Of a stretch of DNA of 64,000 nt, positions 36,170 through 46,351 are shown piece by piece. Below the pieces are notes generated by a model that had not been told where the DNA came from, did not search any database, and saw nothing but the letters and a program-made list of their open reading frames with translations. Source of the stretch: Silene conica (lineage: Eukaryota; Streptophyta; Magnoliopsida; Caryophyllales; Caryophyllaceae); contig CM055320.2 in the NCBI GenBank assembly GCA_029255685.2, positions 46,287,910-46,351,909 on the forward strand, read 5' to 3'. Positions within the stretch are counted from its first letter, which is position 1, and every line of letters starts with the position of its first letter. The position numbers and the translations under genes were made by a program.

Positions 36170-38980
36170 GTGATTCCGTTAGGTAATTCCAAATCTGAAA
36201 TTTTTGTTATTGACATTAATTTTACATCCAACACAACATGGGTATTGGATACTGGTTGTGGTTCTCACCTTTGTAATCGTTTGCAGGGTTTAAGAGAAGT
36301 GGAGAAAATAGACAAGGGTGATATGGATCTCCGACTAGAAAATGGAGCTCGGGTAGCGGCCACTTCAAAAGGAACTTGCACTCTTGCCTTGTCAAGTGGA
36401 TACGAGTTACATTTAAATAATTGTTATTTTGTACCGTCTCTTTCCAAAAACATCGTTTCTGTTGCAATGTTAGACATTGAAGGATATAATTTTTTCCATT
36501 AAGAACAATTGTTGTGTTATTTCTAAAAATGACATGGTTGTTGGCCATGCTACTTCAATTAATGGAATATATGTTTTGGAAACTTCGGACTCGTCTAAAG
36601 ATGTCTATAACATTCATAACAAAAGGATAAAGACAAATGACCCAAATGAATCGTATGTTTGGCATTGTTGACTTGGTCACATAAATGAAAATCGCATTAA
36701 AAGATTGGTAAAGACCAATATAATTAAACCATTCGAATATGAATCTTATGGTACATGCGAGGCTTGTCTTCTAGGAAAGATGACTCGTAATCCTTTTAGT
36801 GGTAAAGGGACACGAGCTAGTGAATTATTAGGGCTCATACATACGGATGTATGTGGACCACTAACAATCACCGCTAGGGGCAATTATGACTATTTCATTA
36901 CCTTCACCGATGATTTAAGTAGATATGGGTATATCTACTTAATGAAATATAAGAGTGAAGCCTTCAAGAAATTTAAAGAATTTCAAAATGAAGTAGAAAA
37001 CCAACTCGACAAAAGGATTAAGACACTACGATCTGATCGTGGTGGTGAATATCTTAGTAACGAATTTGATTCACATCTAAAAGAATGTGGCATTGTGTCA
37101 CAACTTTCACCTCCAGGAACGCCACAACTTAATGGTGTGGCAGAAAGGAGAAATCGAACCTTATTGGATATGGTCCGATCAATGATGAGCCAAACTGACT
37201 TACTGATTCATTTTGGGGATTTGCGATCCTCACTGCCATCAAGTCGTTGAACAATAGTCCAACGAAAGCGACCGATAAGACTCCACATGAGATGTGGAAG
37301 GGAAAGGTTCCTAACTTATCCTGTATGAAAATATGGGGATGTGAGGCTTATGTCAGGGTAAAGACCGATGATAAACTTGCTCCACGATCCGAAAAATGCA
37401 TTTTTGTTGGTTATCCAACCACCTCATGTGGCTACAAATTTTACAAACCTCATGAAAACAAAGTGTTTGTGTCTTCTGAGGCTGTCTTTTTAGAAAAAGG
37501 AGTTTATTTCTAAAAGACAGAGTGGGAGAAATTTTGAACTTAATGAAGTTCGAGAAGTTCAAGAGCCACAAACTGAAGCTGAGACAGACGAAGATGTTCC
37601 TTCTTCTTCCGCTTCGGTACCTATTCAACCCAGGAGGTCGAGTAGGGTTCCACATCAACCTGATAGGTATGTTGGACTAATTGAGGAAGATGGTAGCCTG
37701 GACGTATTACTTTTGGAAAGTGATGAGCCTACCACTTACAAAGCTGCAATCTCTAGTCCCGACTCCGCCAAATGGCAAAAGGCCATGATATCCGAGATGG
37801 ATTCTATGCATCAAAACCAAGTATGAGACTTGGTAGACTTGACTAAGGAGATAAGACCTCTCCAATGCAAGTGTATCTTCAAGGTGAAGAATGACATAAA
37901 AGGACATAATGATGTCTATAAAGCTAGGCTAGTAGCTAAAGGGTTTTCCCAAGTTCAGGGTCTTCATTATGATGAAACCTTTGCTCTGGTAGCCATGCTA
38001 AGATCCATTAGGATAATGTTAGCGATTGCCGCATTTCATGACTATGAAGTGTGGCAGATGGACGTCAAAACTGCCTTCTTAAATGGGCATTTAAAGGAGG
38101 ATGTGTATATGATACAACCTGAAGGTTTTGAAGATCCTAAAAATCCTAACAAGGTATGCAAACTTAAGAGATCCATTTATGGTCTTAAGCAAGCATCCAG
38201 GAGTTGGAATCATCGCTTCAATGAAGTCATAAAAGAGAATGGTTTCACTCGAAGTGTCGAGGAACCTTGTCTGTATATGAAATTCAGTGGGAGCAATTTT
38301 GTATTCCTAATATTGTATGTGGATGACATACTACTCATTGGAAATGATGTTCCAATGCTTTCATCAGTTAAAGGATGGTTAGGTAACCATTTTCAGATGA
38401 AAGATCTAGGAAATGCACAATGCATATTAGGTATCCGGATCTATAGAGATAGATCCAAGAGGATATTGACACTAAGTCAAGAATCTTATATCCATAAGAT
38501 TCTACGACGGTTCAACATGGGAAATTCCAAGAGAGGGTTTATCCCAATGGGATGTGGAATTATATTGAGGAAATCTCAATCTTCCACGGAGCCCAAAGAT
38601 GTTGAACGCATGAAAATGATCCCTTATGCTTCCGCCGTGGGATCTATCATGTACGCCATGATATGCACTCGTCCAGATGTCCCGTATGCTTTAAGCATGA
38701 CTAGTAGATATCGAGCAAATCCATGTGAAAGTCACTGGATTGCAGTCAAGAATATCCTTAAGTACTTAAGAAGAACTAAGGATTCATTTTTAGTGTTTGG
38801 AGGGGAAGAAGATTTATGTGTAAAGGGTTACACAGATGCAAGCTTCCAAACAGATAAATTCGATTTTAAATCCCAGGCTGGATTTGTCTTTATCTTGAAT
38901 GGTTGTGCCATTAGTTGGAAAAGCTTCAAAGAACCAGTCGTTGCGGATTCTACTACGGAAGCAAAGTACATTGCAGCGTA
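36170..38980 (+). pseudogene. Copia D pol: protease, integrase, reverse transcriptase, partial RNase H
   Basis: Protease has WVLDTGCGSHL. The integrase has the HHCC-like WHC-LGHINE block (36,660-36,690) and core motifs HTDVCGPL, FTDDLSRYGY and LNGVAERRNRTLL. The reverse transcriptase shows WQMDVKTAFLNG, GLKQASRSW and YVDDILLIGND. RNase H stops at DSTTEAKYIAA. Breaks: a shift near 36,495 in a T run, TGA at 36,669 where Arg is expected, a shift near 37,205, a shift near 37,500 and TGA at 37,827 where Trp is expected. The copy is dead. Confidence 0.85.
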
Positions 38981-38981
38981 A

Positions 38982-39078
38982 AAACAGTCTCAAGGAACTG
39001 GAGTTCCCTGAGACAAAAGACAAATTAAACAAGTAACAAACAAATAAATTGTTGCCTCCCCGGCAACGGCGCCAAATT
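38982..39078 (-). promoter_or_regulatory. Athila-like 5' leader: hairpin and tRNA-Asp primer site
   Basis: The primer site TCCCCGGCAACGGCGCCA occupies 39,057-39,074, four bases from the LTR. A hairpin with 13-bp arms (12 paired) and a 2-base loop lies at 38,987-39,014. Such leader stems can act in genome dimerisation or packaging in retroelements; here that is inference. Confidence 0.65.
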
Positions 39079-40490
39079 TGATAAGGGTAAAGTCGTCACC
39101 CTAAATCAAAGTAATCCTTAGGATACTACTAACTAATAGCTAGCGGTAAGAAAGGTATCGAATCCACAGGGAGGCGGTAATAAATTGTTTGCTAAAGTAA
39201 ATAAGTCATAAAGTAACAATTGGGTTGTTTTGATTGTTTTTGTTGTCTAACAAACTAATTGCAAAATAAGTAAATAAAGATGTAAACAAGTATTAGGAAA
39301 GATCTAGGGATCAAGTTCACATAGGCAATTTCCGGGGGAATAGGATCTAACTAATTTAATTGGGCAATATTATTATTTAAGATCATATGTCCGGTCGGTA
39401 TTCATATAATCTTTAGATCTAAACCTAACATGCGGTCGCTATAATTAGGTCAGTCTATTCAATTGTTGTGGCCTATCTTAGTCTTAGTCTACGGTCGGAT
39501 CTAAGACTAATTCGCGAGACTAATTAACTAATCGTGACCAGTAATTAATTAATCAGATTTAAAACAACAATAGAACAACAATAATAAGCAGTTTAACAAT
39601 TAAACATCATTAAAGTTTGATTCCCCCTTCTAATCACCTAGATCCATTTTCACCCTAGACAAATAAATAGCTACGCATGGCTTGGGATCTAACTACAACA
39701 ATATTGATTGAAAACATAATTAATAAAGCAATAAACTAAGAACAAGAATAATTGAAGAACAATAAAATAGAGATTGTGATTAAATACCGTAAATAGGAGA
39801 ACAAGATCCGTAGGCAATTGCTAAGTAATAATCTAGAGAGCTACTAATAATAATTAGGGTTTTTAGAGTAATAAAAAGTGTCTCTAACAATAGGCTACGA
39901 AGCCTTTATTTATAGTAAACTACTAAACAATTTATGGAAACTCGGGGTAAATTAAAGCACTCGATCGAGCACTCAATGCACTCGATCGAGCACTCAAGGC
40001 ACTCGATCGAGTGTTGGTGGCACTCGATCGAGTGCTTTCAGCACGTAATTTCTGCTTCGCGCACTGAACTTCAAACGGTCGCCATTTCTTCGTTACTTGT
40101 CCGAATCAAGTGATTTTTGTGGCGTTGGAAAGCTAAGAGGATGAGCTTTCACCTCCAGTTAGAATCACTATAATTTGTATAACTCGAGATATGACACTCC
40201 AAAGTAGGTACTAGTTATATGGAGCTCTTCTTTGTGCTTGCCTTCGATAATCTCCTTAGCTCTTCCTTCCTAGATCCTCGTGCCGTGCTACGTGTGTTCC
40301 TTCATGTTGGGTCCGCGGTGCTCCAATTCATCTTTTGCTCCATAAATGCATCAATCCTGCATTAAACACCGAAAGGCGTAAGTATCGACATTATAATATA
40401 AATAGCATATAAATGACACAATTTAGCACAAGAATCATCTCAAAACAACTAAAGGGGAGGCATAAAAGTGTATACGAATATGACTCATCA
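39079..40490 (-). repeat. Athila-like 5' LTR
   Basis: 1,412 bp, TGATAAGGG...CTCATCA, next to the tRNA-Asp primer site, so this is the upstream LTR of the leftward element. The palindrome array at 39,958-40,034 has four CACTCGATCGAG units against five in the other LTR. Confidence 0.88.
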
Positions 40491-40495
40491 GATTC

Positions 40496-41074
40496 AACCT
40501 AGCTAGATCTAAATTACTATATAAGGGACAGTATATCACACGTTGAAAACCAAGAATTCACACGCCTCACGCTTTCCGAGAAGAACGAACGTAACCTCTC
40601 GTGCGTCTCGTTTTCCGTCCCAATCATTGTCAGATCTCGTAATAAAGACTACAAGCTTTTGAAGATTACTCTCATACGTTCAAGATCGTTGAACACAAGG
40701 GTTCATTGAAGATTTTATCTTATACAATTAAGATAGTTCGAGTATTTAACGGTACTCATTGTAGTCAAGTATTTCACGGTACTTGACATAGCTAGATATT
40801 TTACGGTATCTAGTTGAGTTACAACTAACATCACAGTTGTACGAGTAGGGTTGATAAAATTGTAATCCGGAGAAGGTACAAATTTTATTAATCAAGAATA
40901 GTGGACGTAGGTTTCGATTTGTGAAACTGAACCACTTTAAAATATCGTGTATCCTTTTACTTTATTGTTTTATTCTCTACTCACGTTAAACCTACCTACA
41001 TCGAAGAAGAATCGAAAAAGTTGGCATACTCAATTCAACCCCCCCTTCTTGAGTATATCTGGATCAATAGACTC
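40496..41074 (+). mobile_element. LTR family B, right part
   Basis: Continues the LTR broken at 26,137. It carries TGTAATCCGGAGAAGGTAC, GTGGACGTAGG, GAAACTGAACCAC and a C run before TTCTTGAGTATA, all found in reverse in the solo LTR at 53,812. It lacks the last four bases of that LTR (TTCA) because element C begins at 41,075. Confidence 0.62.
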
Positions 41075-42552
41075 TGTTGGAGGAAGTGTCCTCGACAATA
41101 GTGTGTTGACATAATTAAAACTCATTTGAATGAAACAAAATTGGGAGTGTTACTCTTTTAAAGTCGACTGATCAACATTTATCGATAATGATTGGCTGTC
41201 TAGAGTTTGACATTATCGTCATATGATGGTGGTGATCAGTTGATCCCTCAAGGTCATATCTTTAGGGAATTCCGTCTCAATGGAATAATAATTAATTAAT
41301 ATCGTATTAGATACAAATTAATTTAATAACTGGAAATTTGGAAATAATTTTACATGACGAATATTTTATAATGGGATTATAATAATAGTCAAAGTAATAA
41401 AATCATTTTATTACTCGGTTTTTATTTATTCGTTTAGGAAACGATTAAATTGAGAATGAACACGGTTGATCATAAAATTACAAAGAGTCGTAACTAAAAA
41501 TTATGATATTACATTTCATACAATAATAATTTCGAATTGTTAGTATAATTATTTAAATGTCATAAAATTGTGAATTATGAATTTTAATAGTTAAAATTGC
41601 ATAATTAACAAATTGGGTCATGTGTTATGGAACATGTGTGACATGTTACAAATTAACACAATTGACAAAGATAAAAAGAGTCCATTTTAACTCCCATTCA
41701 AATCGTGTAAATGGAGTATGTGAGTGAGATTGTGTGTGCGAGTATGTAAAGGTTGAGTGTTATGCAAAAAGAATAATGTAAGGTATCTTACTTGCTTTTT
41801 TGTAAGATGTAAGAGACCATGCATAGGCCATGAATGGCTTGGGATGGCCGGCCATATGCTCAAGCATGTGAGCCTTATTTTTGCTCTATATATACTACTC
41901 AATGCATGCACAAGCATACTAGTCTTTTGGTGATGCTTACTCTCATCTTATACTACAACCTCATTCATGCTAGTAATACTAAGAAAATTAGTTTTTCTAA
42001 GTAAACTTTATTTCCAATACTAATAATACTAAGGGTAATATTATTAATATTTCTAGTATGCTAATTCTATTTTTCTAGTAACAAAAATAGTCTTAGTTTG
42101 AGATCAGGTCCTTGATACGTATCTTTTGGAGACGATTTTTTTTAGATCGTTATAAGGGTATTTCGGTTATTGAAGACTCACATAATAAGTGATTATTGAG
42201 TATAAACCTTGTAAAACCATTGTAAGGACATTCATCCACCTCATGTAATCACCATGCATGCATAAGATCTTATTAAGTTTTATGACTAAACTTAAAGAAA
42301 CAAAACTCACATTAGATATGAGTATAAAATCTGGAATTTCATTTCCAACAAGTGGTATCAGAGCATTACGGTTGTTGCATGCATGATCAGATTCATGTTT
42401 TATGTTAAACGGATTAACATACATATTTCGAAATTATTGTATTTATTATGATAAATCACAAAATAACTTTGCATGTTAAAGTTTCTGATTCTAAAATGGT
42501 TTTAGGACATAAAAATAATTTTATGGATTTTTATTGTTCATTTTTATATTTA
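41075..42552 (+). mobile_element. Ty1/copia-type element C: 5' LTR, primer site, leader fragment
   Basis: The LTR 41,075-42,350 runs TGTTGGAGGAAGTG...TTTCCAACA, followed by AG and the primer site TGGTATCAGAGC (42,353-42,364). The leader shares GGTTGTTGCATGC with element D. At 42,552 the sequence is cut by the Helitron end. The rest of C should lie right of the window. Confidence 0.72.
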
Positions 42553-42584
42553 CTAGTTGCTACTCCGCGCGCGATGCGCGCGGA
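42553..42584 (-). terminator. Helitron 3' terminus: hairpin and CTAG
   Basis: Plus strand TCCGCGCGC-GAT-GCGCGCGGA (42,564-42,584) forms a 9-bp perfect stem with a 3-base loop. On the minus strand it lies 7 bases before the terminal CTAG. In this superfamily the hairpin acts as the rolling-circle termination signal. Between here and 43,167 the sequence is AT-rich with nothing recognised. Confidence 0.78.
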
Positions 42585-43167
42585 ATTCCAAGGGACGTGA
42601 TCCATCATCATGTTAATATTCATAGTTTCAACATATTTTTTTTTGTTTGGTTTTTGATATATTGAATGATTAACATATCCCAACAGAATGAGAAGTGGAT
42701 TGTAAAATTGATGTTGTCACGTATTTGATATTTGCGTTTGTGAAATGACCGTTGCGCACATGATACACCAAATTATTCGTATGATAATTTTTGGGTGAAT
42801 TGATAAACACTACCTACATAAGTCGTATTTTTAACAATTACTATGAACATAGTACTTTGTGTAAATTATGTGAACATAACTAAGACATGTATGTAATGTA
42901 GGAATAGTCTAGATGAAAACATATTTATAATAGATGTCTCATTCGTTAGATGTTGAAATAGGACTTACTCAAATTTTTCGATTATTTCAAAGGTATCATC
43001 TTTAGACTTACACAGTTTGTATATGGATAAAGTCCAAAATTTATGTACCAATGCATAGTATAAATTGAACATGAGTATAGCATATTTAAATGTACCAAAG
43101 CACGTTACAATTTAATATATGATAATACGTAACATGTTTATTCTCATTTCTTCTCCGTTGTTATTCA

Positions 43168-43285
43168 AGAAAAGTTTCAACTAATAGTTTCTGACTACAG
43201 TATTTCAGCTTACTATTAAACATTATTACATTAACTTCATTGCTTTTGGCGTACTAATCTGATTTGTAATATGCGTCAACAATTG
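43168..43285. repeat. Degenerate direct repeat of the F-box-like gene 3' end
   Basis: This stretch repeats 43,546-43,663 at roughly 80% by eye, sharing GTTTCAACTAATAGTTT, TTAACATTATTACATTAA-like and CTAATCTGATTTGTAATA blocks. The second copy includes the last codons and stop of the F-box-like gene. The first copy is thus a duplicate of its tail. Confidence 0.6.
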
Positions 43286-43627
43286 CAAAGTTGTGTTTAC
43301 AACTTTTGTACATTGTGGAAAGCTCACGTTTGGGGTGTCAATTTGATCGGTTCCTTTACGTTTCTGAAGGGTGCCAGCAGTAAAGAAGTACTACAATGTT
43401 TGGTTTAGGACTATACAGCAAACTATGACCCACACTATGAAACCGGAAGACACAACCAGAAAAGAGGTCATCACAATACCACAAAATAGCTATTACAAGA
43501 TGTACACATACATCCTCTTGGAGAAGCCACCGAATTGTACTAATAAAGTTTCAACTAATAGTTTTTGACTATATTAGTTCAGCTTAGAATTTAACATTAT
43601 TACATTAAGCCCACCACTTTTGGCATA

Positions 43628-44155
43628 CTAATCTGATTTGTAATACACGTCATCAACTGTAAATATATTAAAGGGGCCATCGTCATGGACAGTTGGATCA
43701 TCGATATCTCTGTTTTCCTCCATCCAACAATGGTAGATATACCTTGCGTCTTCTGTTGGTAAATCAAGAAATTTACATTGGATCGAAAACACGCGACCCC
43801 ATCTTGATCTGACTATTAACCCCTCTATTTCTTCTTTCTTCACCTGGCTCTTATAATCAGCCGTCATCTTAGATGTATCTTTTCCAACTGCAAATAAAGA
43901 AGCCCACTTTCTGCACACTTCAGACATACTACGTTTGTCCTGATGATTGAGCCTCTCAAAAATGCTGAACATTAGCTCATCAGAACTGAACAATAGATGG
44001 TTAACTCGTTCGCCTATTGTTGTCTCTTTTAGCACATAGTGTGTCTTGAACAATGATTTAGATCTGAATTGCTCCTTCTTCCACCGTAGGTAGTCATTCT
44101 CAAACTCATGCTTGTCTTCTTTGTTAAAGTAGTGAACACCAGTACAGGACGGCAT
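43628..44155 (-). CDS. F-box-like protein 1, Helitron-borne
   Basis: A 175-residue open frame. An N-terminal block (YFNKEDKHEFENDYLRWKK) is followed by an F-box-like helix set at about residues 54-88 (LFSSDELMFSIFERLN...VCRKWASLFAVG) and an acidic C-terminus. F-box proteins normally link substrates to SCF ubiquitin ligases through SKP1. It is clearly related to the protein at 47,285, about 40% over the first 100 residues by eye. An acceptor-like TTCTACAG lies just upstream (44,169), and a UTR-like exon near 45,445-45,600 with donor GTATGC may be its first exon. It looks intact; function unknown. Confidence 0.6.
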   Translation of the reverse strand: MPSCTGVHYFNKEDKHEFENDYLRWKKEQFRSKSLFKTHYVLKETTIGERVNHLLFSSDELMFSIFERLNHQDKRSMSEVCRKWASLFAVGKDTSKMTADYKSQVKKEEIEGLIVRSRWGRVFSIQCKFLDLPTEDARYIYHCWMEENRDIDDPTVHDDGPFNIFTVDDVYYKSD

Positions 44156-44170
44156 ACCTATTTAGCTGTA

Positions 44171-45640
44171 GAAGATATACATTAAAGCTAAGGACTTTAT
44201 AGAGTATAAACTGAGATTCAGCTTAGATCAATTCTGTGTTTATGAAGGGCGTCATATCTTACCAGCTTCCTAACATGACCAATACAAATAAGTGATACAA
44301 ATATGCAATTTGGTCGCAATTCACTCCAAATCGCCTATGACTACCACATTCGAATAACATTGATAGAGAGGTAGCAACAACAACAACACGGCACTAAACT
44401 ACCAGATTTCTAAAACGCCAAAATATGAATTAGCAGTACAACTAAGAGTTTTGGTCTTAATAAACTAACTGGCAACTATGAGTTTCATACTCCCTCCAAT
44501 CAAATCCAGTCAAGTAGACCTACGAATGATGCACTAAACTACTAATAACAAAAATCAAATAACTCAAAGCAATACATATCTTCAGGACATAATGACAATT
44601 ATATCAGCATTATTATCTTAGGCAATGCGACTAAATGCCATAACAATTCTGAGTAATTGAAAAGTTGGTTAAATGCCATGTTTCAGTCATTTAGAAACAA
44701 CCCATCCATTGAAAACAGAGGGGAGATGTTGCATACATCCGAACCCCTATAGGGGTACACGTCATTAAACTTTAGCTTGAGACTCGATATTGGAATCAGT
44801 CACTGCAATTTGATTGATTTTAGTAGTAACCTTTTGTGTTGTTCATAAACTAGAATGGTTAGGTGTTGTTGATTTGCTTAAGCTTTGCATTACAATGTTG
44901 TTAACACAAAAACCCCTCAGTTCCCTCGTCCTCACCCCTGACCACCCTCACCCCCTTCTCTGTAAGAACCTACAATTGTCAATGCTATGCAATAACATCC
45001 AAATTCATGCTATCTTACTTCTTTGCTCTGACCCTTCCAAATTACCCAGAAACCCTTGTATACTCACAATCAGAAGTACAGATCCAGTAGCCATACACAT
45101 GCTTATATTGTTTCCTACTGTCAATGCTGATCATCACTCATATCTCAGACATAGGTATTAAATTCCCCCTTTTTTTGCAGCAATTAACGTGTCTATTAAC
45201 ATCAACATAATTTTAGTGCAAGAGTTAATCTAGACCACAGCAACTCAATCAAGGAACATTAAAATCAATCAAAATAATCAAGCTAATTAATATTTCTTAA
45301 CATAACTATCTTAATATATAATTTGTACTACAAATAATGTTTGTCAACATATAATCGTATCAATATGACAATTGGAGTTCAATGTACAATTAATTAATTC
45401 TCTATTTAGGATTAAGTACATTTAAATCCTAAAAGCATACCTTGATGCGAACAGATAAATGCAGGAAGACTGTTACGGTGTTTTGGAGGTGAACGAGGAT
45501 TCGTCCAATGGTGATGAAGGACGTTGTTGGCAAGGGTGTTTTTTTTAGACTGAGAACTGAGGAGGAGACAAATTCTGGAGAAGAATAGATGCAAAGAGGG
45601 TATAACAATGGGGTTTTGGGTTGTATAAAACGTACGTTTA
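44171..45640 (-). other. Possible 5' UTR intron and exon of F-box-like gene 1
   Basis: On the minus strand, TTTTATACAAC near 45,625 resembles a TATA box, followed by a pyrimidine-rich leader and a donor AG|GTATGC near 45,440. The next good acceptor is just before the ATG at 44,155. The plus-strand frame at 44,814-45,161 has no family resemblance. This gene structure is inferred, not shown. Confidence 0.35.
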
Positions 45641-45746
45641 TTAGTTTATCTATTAATTAGTTATTTTTACCGGAAACTGGGCATTATCTGTAACGGATTT
45701 GTAAATTGAATAGTGTCGGAAAGAGGAAAACTGGTTATTTGTGAGA

Positions 45747-45792
45747 TGAGACGGTATCTATCACAAACCTGTGACAGATACTGCCGTCACAA
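45747..45792. repeat. Strong imperfect hairpin
   Basis: GACGGTATCTATCACA-AACC-TGTGACAGATACTGCCGTC folds as a long stem with a mismatch and small bulge. It may be the end of a small DNA transposon; no partner end was found. Confidence 0.45.
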
Positions 45793-46026
45793 ATGAAGTT
45801 TCACGTTTATTAATTTATTTAATATACAACAATTTGAAACAATGAACAATATACATTATTTGGTAATTTATAGAAAGTCTAATGTAAATTTAACATTGGT
45901 AATTTGGGTATTTTTAGAAAGTTTAATGTAAATTTAACATTGGTATTTTGATTTCTCAAATCTAATTAAACATTTTTAAAACACATTAAGTATATGGAAA
46001 TTTTACGACACCAACATTATATTCTT

Positions 46027-46112
46027 TTGATGATTTACCCAAGACCGTAGTTGCGAACCTAAATCAAGGTTCTGCAGTCAAGAGCGTGAAGTTTCATCCT
46101 GCTACCAAGAAA
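46027..46112 (+). pseudogene. TOPLESS/TPR-like gene fragment
   Basis: A plus-strand stretch reads FDDLPKTVVANLNQGS and then AVKSVKFHPATKKAYFF. TOPLESS-family corepressors carry DDLPKTV, LNQGS and FHP at the start of their WD40 region, so this is a captured exon piece. It opens without a start codon and ends after about 30 residues. Helitrons often carry such host fragments. No other TOPLESS exon was seen nearby. Confidence 0.6.
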
Positions 46113-46351
46113 GCATATTTCTTTATGATAAAGCATCTTACACAGTTTCAATGGTATTTTCAATAATTTTTTTAATAACTTTTTAAAACTTGTGCACAAA
46201 AGCATATACTAATATGCACTTTAAATATGAACGAAAGAAGTAATAATTTCTGACCCACAATCTTTGACGTAATAATAATGATTAATTCAAAGTTTCAAAA
46301 TGAGGAAGTACGATAATAATGGGGCGTAAAAAGGAGAAAACAAAAGAAAGT
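46103..46351 (+). repeat. Left arm of 249-bp inverted repeat
   Basis: From TACCAAGAAAGCATAT to AAGGAGAAAACAAAAGAAAG this arm is about 94% identical by eye to the reverse complement of 49,561-49,808. It starts within the end of the TOPLESS-like fragment. Confidence 0.82.

Larger units (their letters stand above)
32802..38980 (+). mobile_element. Decayed Ty1/copia element (D), 3' end lost
   Basis: A 5' LTR (32,802-33,974, TGTTGG...CTAACA), two bases, then the primer site TGGTATCAGAGC (33,977-33,988), a leader of about 1.8 kb with a TA repeat (34,378-34,409), then gag, protease, integrase, reverse transcriptase and part of RNase H. At about 38,980 it stops within the RNase H motif EAKYIAA and joins the 5' leader of the Athila-like element. 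No 3' LTR or target duplication is left. Confidence 0.85.
26138..40490 (-). mobile_element. Athila-like Ty3/gypsy element lacking pol, with nested insertions
   Basis: Long terminal repeats lie at 26,138-27,576 and 39,079-40,490, both running TGATAAGGG to CTCATCA and flanked by the 5-bp duplication GATTC (26,133-26,137 and 40,491-40,495). The primer site next to the right LTR (39,057-39,074) reads TCCCCGGCAACGGCGCCA on the plus strand, matching the 3' end of tRNA-Asp. A polypurine tract adjoins the left LTR, so the element runs leftward. Inside are gag and protease frames but no reverse transcriptase, RNase H or integrase. A TRIM (30,602-30,967) and a copia element (32,802 to about 38,980) are inserted in it. 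Confidence 0.85.

Noticed and set aside
44814..45161. 115-residue plus-strand open frame in the Helitron
   Set aside because: Composition is low-complexity Leu/His/Pro-rich, it resembles no family, and it lies opposite a likely F-box-like gene leader and intron.
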